The position numbers were made by a program, and so were the translations under genes. Shown here in pieces: positions 58,608 through 64,000 of a DNA stretch of 64,000 nucleotides (positions within the stretch are counted from its first letter, which is position 1; every line of letters starts with the position of its first letter). This stretch comes from Streptomyces tibetensis (GTDB lineage: Bacteria > Actinomycetota > Actinomycetes > Streptomycetales > Streptomycetaceae). The notes under the pieces were generated by a model, which was not told where the DNA came from, searched no databases, and saw only the letters and a program-made list of their open reading frames with translations. The stretch covers positions 62,001-126,000 of the forward strand of contig NZ_SZVW01000025.1 of the NCBI RefSeq assembly GCF_007655005.1. Reading direction: 5' to 3'.

Positions 58608-59327
58608 CTAGGCCGTCGCCTTGTGCCGCTGGTGGTGGCGGGCCACGCGGGCACGGTTGCCGCAGGAGGGCTTGCACCACTCCTGGCGCGGGTGCTCCTT
58701 GAGGAAGTACCGCACGCAGCGCGGCGCGTGGCAGGCGCGCAGCCGGTCGCGGTCGGGGCTCGCGAGGAACGCGATCACGGCGTGTGCGAGGGATGCGGTC
58801 AGGTCGTCACCGGCACCGGCGGGCCTGCGCCGGACGACCGGGCCGGCGCCCTCGGGCCAGTCGAGGACGGGCACGGTGGGAGTGCGGGCGGCCGCCTCGT
58901 TCAGGTGCCGCACCGCTTCCGGCAGGGGCATGAGCCGGGCCGCGTCCACGGGGCTCGGCTCGCCGGGGCGCACGGCCCGGGCGAAGAGCGCACGGACGGC
59001 GGCCCGCAATTCGCGCACGGCGGTGAGCTGCGCGGCGTCGGCGGTGAATATGGCAGTGTGACGGCCGCCGTCGTCGGGCCGCGGCGCCGCGCCCCGGGCG
59101 TCCGCGCCGGCAGTGTGACGGTCGCCGTCGGAGGGCTGCGGCTCCGCGCCCCGGTCGTCGGCTCGGCTGCGGGCCCCGGCCGGCAGGGCTTCGGGGTGGG
59201 CCCGGACCCACGCGGTCAGGCCTGCCGGGTCGGTCAGGTCGTCGGCGACGCCGCCGTTGCCGTCGTGGCGGATGGTGAGGGCCAGGTCCAGGGCGAGCCG
59301 GGCGTCCCTGCTGATCGGTTCCCGCAT
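58608..59327 (-). CDS. CGNR zinc-finger / ABATE-type DNA-binding regulator
   Basis: A 239-residue protein with an N-terminal ABATE stress-response domain (SRDARLALDLALTIRHDGN, LTDPAGLTAWVRAH) interrupted by a low-complexity insertion (about 55-90, repeats of DDGGRHT and SDGDRHT type), and a C-terminal CGNR zinc finger (RACHAPRCVRYFL ... WCKPSCGNRARVARHHQRH) with four Cys binding zinc. These are transcription factors, often of small-molecule stress responses. The message is probably leaderless: TATCAT (59335-59340, minus strand) ends seven bases before the ATG. Confidence 0.84.
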   Translation of the reverse strand: MREPISRDARLALDLALTIRHDGNGGVADDLTDPAGLTAWVRAHPEALPAGARSRADDRGAEPQPSDGDRHTAGADARGAAPRPDDGGRHTAIFTADAAQLTAVRELRAAVRALFARAVRPGEPSPVDAARLMPLPEAVRHLNEAAARTPTVPVLDWPEGAGPVVRRRPAGAGDDLTASLAHAVIAFLASPDRDRLRACHAPRCVRYFLKEHPRQEWCKPSCGNRARVARHHQRHKATA

Positions 59328-59356
59328 GCGACTAATGATAGGCCCGACCGTATCCA

Positions 59357-60274
59357 TTACGGGCGGGGTCGGTCCTCCGAGGGTGACGGCGGCACCACGG
59401 CGACCGGGCTCACGGCGTGCAGCAGGACGGCGTGGGTGACCGAGCCCATCATGCGGACGGGTGAGAGCAGACGCCGCCGGTGACGGCCGACGACGACGAG
59501 GTCGGCGTCCCGGGAGGCCGCCACGAGGTGGCCCGCCGCGTCGCCCGCCGACGGGAGCAGTTCGATCGTGACCTCCGGGTGCCGCTCGCGGTACGGGGCG
59601 AGGAAGCCGTCGGCGAGGAGCCGGGTCTCGTCCTCGATGACGTCCTGGTCGACGATCGGCGGGGGCATGTCCCCGGGCATCATCCAGGGCTGCGCGGGCC
59701 AGGGGTAGGCGGCGACCGCCTGGAGCCGGGCATCGCGCCGGGCGGCCTCGGCGAAGGCGAACTCGAGTGTGGCCTCGTCGGGGCCGTCCACCTTCAGGCC
59801 GACGACCACGCGCGAGCCGGGACCGCCCGGCGCCTCGCCGTCGACCTCGCGTCCGGGCCGGGGCACCACGACGACGGGGCACTCGGCGTCGCGGGCGGCG
59901 GCCATGCCGGTGGAGCCGAGCAGCAGACTGGCGAAGCCGCCTCGGCCCCGGGAGCCGAGGACCAGCAGCTGGGCCGTGGCTCCCAGCCCGGGCAGGACCG
60001 CGCCGGCCGCGCCCTCCAGGCCGGCGTATTCCGTGTCCGGCTGATCGGCGCGCCCCTCCAGGTGGGCGCGGACCCGGTCGAGAACGGGGTCGTCCTGCGG
60101 GTCCGCGCGCAGGGCGGCGAGCACATGTGCCTGCTGTGCCCAGTGTGCGTACTGGCGGACGTGCGCCACGCGCAGGGGTGCCGCGCGCCGGCGAGCGGCG
60201 TCGACGGCCCACTCCAGGGCGCGCATGCTGTCGTCCGAACCGTCGACCGCCGCGACGACGGGCAGGGTGCTCAT
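59357..60274 (-). CDS. Tandem universal stress protein (UspA)
   Basis: A 305-residue protein of two UspA domains. Each has the ATP-binding signature: first VVAAVDGSDDSMRAL and VLGSRGRGGFASLLLGSTG, second VVVGLKVDGPDEATLEFA and VVGRHRRRLLSPVRMMGSVT, the latter with HRRR replacing the usual GxxGxG flavour but retaining GS and T. Usps aid survival in oxidative, hypoxic and stationary-phase stress. GGAGGTGAGG precedes the ATG at 60274. The stop lies in the promoter region of the CGNR gene (29-bp gap on the same strand). Confidence 0.88.
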   Translation of the reverse strand: MSTLPVVAAVDGSDDSMRALEWAVDAARRRAAPLRVAHVRQYAHWAQQAHVLAALRADPQDDPVLDRVRAHLEGRADQPDTEYAGLEGAAGAVLPGLGATAQLLVLGSRGRGGFASLLLGSTGMAAARDAECPVVVVPRPGREVDGEAPGGPGSRVVVGLKVDGPDEATLEFAFAEAARRDARLQAVAAYPWPAQPWMMPGDMPPPIVDQDVIEDETRLLADGFLAPYRERHPEVTIELLPSAGDAAGHLVAASRDADLVVVGRHRRRLLSPVRMMGSVTHAVLLHAVSPVAVVPPSPSEDRPRP

Positions 60275-60430
60275 GGGTTCCTCACCTCCGGGATCGGCCG
60301 TCCCCTCCCGGGGCCAGCCTGACTCAGGCGGTGGCTCCGGGAAGACGCTCCGGTCGCGTGTCCGGAAATGCGGACGGAACACCCCCGGATCGGCCGTCGG
60401 GTCGGCCGTCCGGAACGCTGCGCGCCGTCC

Positions 60431-60673
60431 TCAGGTGAGGTCGAACTCCCCTTCCCGCGCCCCCGACACGAAAGCGCCCCACTCGGCGGGCGTGAAGATC
60501 AGTGAGGGGCTCTCCGGGCGGGCACTGTTGCGCATGGCGATGAAGCCCTCCACGAAGGCGATCTGGACATCCCCCCGCCCTCGGCTGCTGGACTGCCACT
60601 GTGCGTCTGTGAGGTCAAGCTCCGGCTTGTCCCAGCCTGTGAGCGGGCGCTGCTGGGTGGTGGTCTCGGCCAC
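60431..60673 (-). CDS. DUF397-domain protein (BldB/WhiJ-system small partner type)
   Basis: An 80-residue DUF397 protein: LDLTDAQWQSSSRGRGDVQIAFVEGFIAMRNS, then SLIFTPAEWGAFVSGAREGEF, the characteristic small-domain signature with conserved Trp and the final GEFDL. In Streptomyces these proteins usually accompany an XRE (WhiJ-like) DNA-binding protein that controls development; no XRE gene is adjacent here, so this is an orphan copy. GTG start with GGGAGGAG upstream. Confidence 0.88.
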   Translation of the reverse strand: MAETTTQQRPLTGWDKPELDLTDAQWQSSSRGRGDVQIAFVEGFIAMRNSARPESPSLIFTPAEWGAFVSGAREGEFDLT

Positions 60674-60755
60674 GTCGGTGCTCCTCCCGGTTCGTCGTCC
60701 GCGGCCAGCCTAGCCATCGTGTCCCACGGCCAACAGGGCACGTGAGGGGGACCTT

Positions 60756-61918
<1,163 letters not shown>

Positions 61919-61922
<4 letters not shown>

Positions 61923-62983
61923 CGGGGTTCCCCTTCGAGGACGGCGACCAGGTTCTGCTGGAGGCAGGGGCCGGAGGTGGCGTGGGCGAGGGCGCGGTCG
62001 GACGCGCCGCGGTGGATGCGGGCGGCGGCCTCGCCGATGCGGATGAGGCCGGCGGCCATGATCGGGTTGGAGGCGAGCGCACCGCCGGAGGGGTTCACGT
62101 CCACGTCGTCGCCCAGCCGGAGGGCCTTGCGCAGGACGATCTCCTGCGCGGTGAAGGGGGCGTGCAGTTCGGCGGTGTCGACGGGCCGCTCGAAGGCTCC
62201 GGCCCGCTCTGCGGCCAGGCGGGTCGACGGCGAGTCGGTCAGGTCGCGCACGCCCAGGGCGTGGGCCTCGATGCGGTGGTCGATGCCGCGGATCCAGGCG
62301 GGGCGTGCGCACAGGTCCCTGGCCCGGTCTCCCGCTGCGAGGATCACGGCGGCGGCGCCGTCGCCGACGGGCGGGCAGTCGCCGGTGCGCAGGGGCTGTA
62401 CGAGGTGGTCGCCCTGCGGCACGGGGCCGCGCAGCTGTGCGTGCGGGTTGGTGCGCGCCGCCTCGCGGTTGCGTGCGGCGACGGCGGCGAGGGCGGGCTC
62501 GTCGGCGTCACCGGCGTCGATGAGGGCCTGCGCCTGGAGGGCGGCGAGGGCCACGGAGTCGGGCCACAGGGGGGCCACGTAGTACGGGTCGAGCTGGCGG
62601 GTCAGGACATCGCGGACCGAGCCCGGCGAGGACTTGCCGTACGAGTAGACCAGTGCGGTGTCGGCGTCGCCGGTGAGGAGTTTCGTCCAGGCCTCGTACG
62701 CGGCCCAGGCCCCGTCCATCTCGACGTGCGACTCGGAGATCGGGGGCCAGGCGCCGACGCCGTCGAGGGCGAGGGTGAAGGAGAAGGCGCGGCCGGCGAG
62801 GTAGTCGCTGGAGCCGGAGCAGGTGAAGTCGATGTCGGCGGTCTTCAGGCCGGTCCGGTCGAGCACCTCGTGCAGCACCGGCATCAGCATCTCCACCTCG
62901 GAGAGCTCGTCGCTGGTGCGCCGGTGGTCGGTCTGGGCGAAGGCGACGACGGCGATCTCGCGGTCCCGCGGTGCGCTCGTCAC
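61919..62983 (-). CDS. Second thiolase-fold lipid-transfer protein
   Basis: A 354-residue thiolase relative: EIAVVAFAQTDHRR start, FTCSGSSDYLAG with a Cys in an early strand, and ISESHVEMDGAWAAYEAWTK at the position where thiolases have the nucleophilic Cys loop, so again a nucleophile is absent. Later NPSGGALASNPIMAAGLIRI corresponds to the Gly-rich loop of the first protein. It is coupled by GTGA at 62980-62983 to the DUF35 gene and by ATGA to the first thiolase gene. A heteromeric thiolase/aldolase complex is likely. Confidence 0.82.
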
Positions 62984-63921
62984 AGCAGCTCCTTGTAGGT
63001 GTCGTAGTCCGCGTCGGGTTCGCCGGTGGGCCGGTAGTGGTCGGGGTAGCGGGCGCCCTCGGTCCACACGGGTTCGACGCGCAGGCCCATGCGGACCTCG
63101 TCGTAGGGGATGCCGCCGATCCGGCCGTGCAGCGCGAGGCCGGCGCCGTCGAGGGCGATGTGGGCGTAGACGTAGGGCACCTCGATGTCGAGGTTCTTCG
63201 CTTTGATGTTGACGATGCAGAAGGTCGTCACGGTGCCGCGCGGTCCCACCTCGACCTGCTCGGCTGTGGCGATCCCACAGGTGGGGCACGCCCCCCTCGG
63301 AGGGACGTACACCTTGCGGCAGGAGGGGCAGCGTTCGCCGACGGTCCGCCGGCCGGACAGGGCGTTGATGTAGGCGGTCTGGGCGCGGCCGGGCGAGTAG
63401 GTGTAGTCGAGGCGGGCCTCGGCGACGATGCCGGTGACGGGGTCCTCGAACTCGCCCGCGTGGACGGTGACGGTGGAGTCCTCTCCGTCGTGCGGCTCGA
63501 AGCAGGCGATGTCCGTGATGGCGCCGGTGCGTTCCTCCGCCCACCGGACGCGGACGCGCATGCCGGTGTGGACGTCGTCGGGGCCGGGGGCGTCGAGGGC
63601 GTGCAGGAGGGCGGTGTCGGCGCCGTCGAGTCGCACCAGAACCCAGGCGAAGGGCGTGTCCAGGGGCTGGCCTCGGCGGGGTTCGTGGTTCCAGGCCCAG
63701 GTGGTGACGGTGCCCGTGAGACCGACGTGGACGAGGTCGCTGATCTCCTCGGCGGTGACGGGGTCGTACTCGACGGGCGGGACCAGGGTCCGGCCGTCGC
63801 GGGTCTTCACCCCGAGGATCACCCGTTCCCGCAGACCGGTCAGGAAGGCACTCTGGACGGGCCCGAGGGAGCGGGTGAAGGGAAATTCGACGACGAGCGG
63901 CGCCTTGAGAACTGCGGACAT
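62980..63921 (-). CDS. DUF35 (zinc-ribbon OB-fold) acyl-CoA-binding protein with two halves
   Basis: A 313-residue protein. The C-terminal half is a typical DUF35 domain: zinc ribbon CPSCRKVYVPPRGACPTCG (four Cys), then an OB-fold VGPRGTVTTFCIVNIKAKN to HGRIGG. The N-terminal half (about 30-175) has a second OB-like region, VGLTGTVTTWAWNHEPRRG and FAWVLVRLDGA, without the zinc ribbon. DUF35 proteins bridge thiolase-fold partners in acyl-CoA metabolism (thiolase/HMG-CoA synthase and Ltp2-ChsH2 complexes). First gene of the operon. ATG at 63921 with GGAGGCGGG upstream; GTG at 63954 is less likely. Confidence 0.84.
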   Translation of the reverse strand: MSAVLKAPLVVEFPFTRSLGPVQSAFLTGLRERVILGVKTRDGRTLVPPVEYDPVTAEEISDLVHVGLTGTVTTWAWNHEPRRGQPLDTPFAWVLVRLDGADTALLHALDAPGPDDVHTGMRVRVRWAEERTGAITDIACFEPHDGEDSTVTVHAGEFEDPVTGIVAEARLDYTYSPGRAQTAYINALSGRRTVGERCPSCRKVYVPPRGACPTCGIATAEQVEVGPRGTVTTFCIVNIKAKNLDIEVPYVYAHIALDGAGLALHGRIGGIPYDEVRMGLRVEPVWTEGARYPDHYRPTGEPDADYDTYKELL

Positions 63922-63957
63922 CGAGGGCCCGCCTCCTTCGAAATCGGCGTGCACGGG

Positions 63958-64000
63958 GCGCGCCCCCTCAGGGGCGCGGGGAAGTTGTGCGCTCAGCCAC
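63958..64000. repeat. Copy of a dispersed Streptomyces intergenic repeat
   Basis: GCGCCCCCTCAGGGGCGCGG followed by GGAAGTTGTGCGCTCAGCCAC is the family of GC-rich intergenic elements (hairpin CCCC-TCA-GGGG plus a conserved tail) found many times in Streptomyces chromosomes, recognised from memory. It is truncated by the window edge. Upstream of the DUF35 gene it may act as a terminator for what lies beyond. Confidence 0.5.

Overview
The window is high-GC actinobacterial DNA and almost certainly Streptomyces. The evidence is the codon bias, GTG/TTG starts, a tyrosinase pair, a wall-anchored chaplin, a clpP3-clpP4-popR locus, a SigB-type sigma factor, an NsdA/NsdB regulator, a streptophobe-type membrane protein and several apparently leaderless genes. 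From memory only, the order popR-sigma / GH19 chitinase / long chaplin / NsdB-type regulator resembles the right arm of the S. coelicolor chromosome. No rRNA, tRNA, CRISPR array or intact insertion sequence was seen.

Layout. 1-8.2 kb: the 3' end of a cholesterol-oxidase-like gene, a TetR/MFS efflux pair with tandem operators, melC1-melC2 tyrosinase, RNase HI with a Cys-rich tail, two VOC proteins, an SGNH lipoprotein and a small-molecule kinase. 8.2-13.5 kb: stress and proteostasis block with clpP3-clpP4, popR, a SigB-family sigma factor (probably SigL), an RsbW-like ATPase and a three-gene PRC-barrel operon. 13.5-21.7 kb: secreted DUF6777 protein, streptophobe protein, then a tight operon of an FHA-FHA-ABC transporter, a protein carrying 31 PTR(V/L)V repeats and a Ser/Thr kinase. 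21.7-35.8 kb: metabolic and accessory genes, including AKR/LysR, carotenoid oxygenase, DinB, adenosine deaminase, tautomerase, a decayed M20 amidohydrolase, PI-PLC-like protein, GH19 chitinase with an operator array, and MarR. 35.8-46 kb: cytosolic binding protein, acyl-CoA dehydrogenase, serine hydrolase, ssuE-ssuD behind a cysteine-containing leader peptide, SPW, MOSC and GNAT proteins, deaminase, methyltransferase. 46-60.7 kb: chaplin, secreted peptidase, baeRF-like protein, PAS-PP2C phosphatase, NsdB-like regulator, phosphotransferase, CGNR regulator, universal stress protein. 60.7-64 kb: an overlapping DUF35-thiolase-thiolase operon.

The most interesting locus is 16136-21627. It has the kinase/FHA-ABC arrangement known from mycobacterial PknF/Rv1747, plus a repeat protein in which every intact repeat carries Thr with Val at +3, the type of position read by FHA domains. 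The kinase tail carries one copy of the same motif (PTRVD). I infer a phosphothreonine scaffold that recruits or clusters the transporter.
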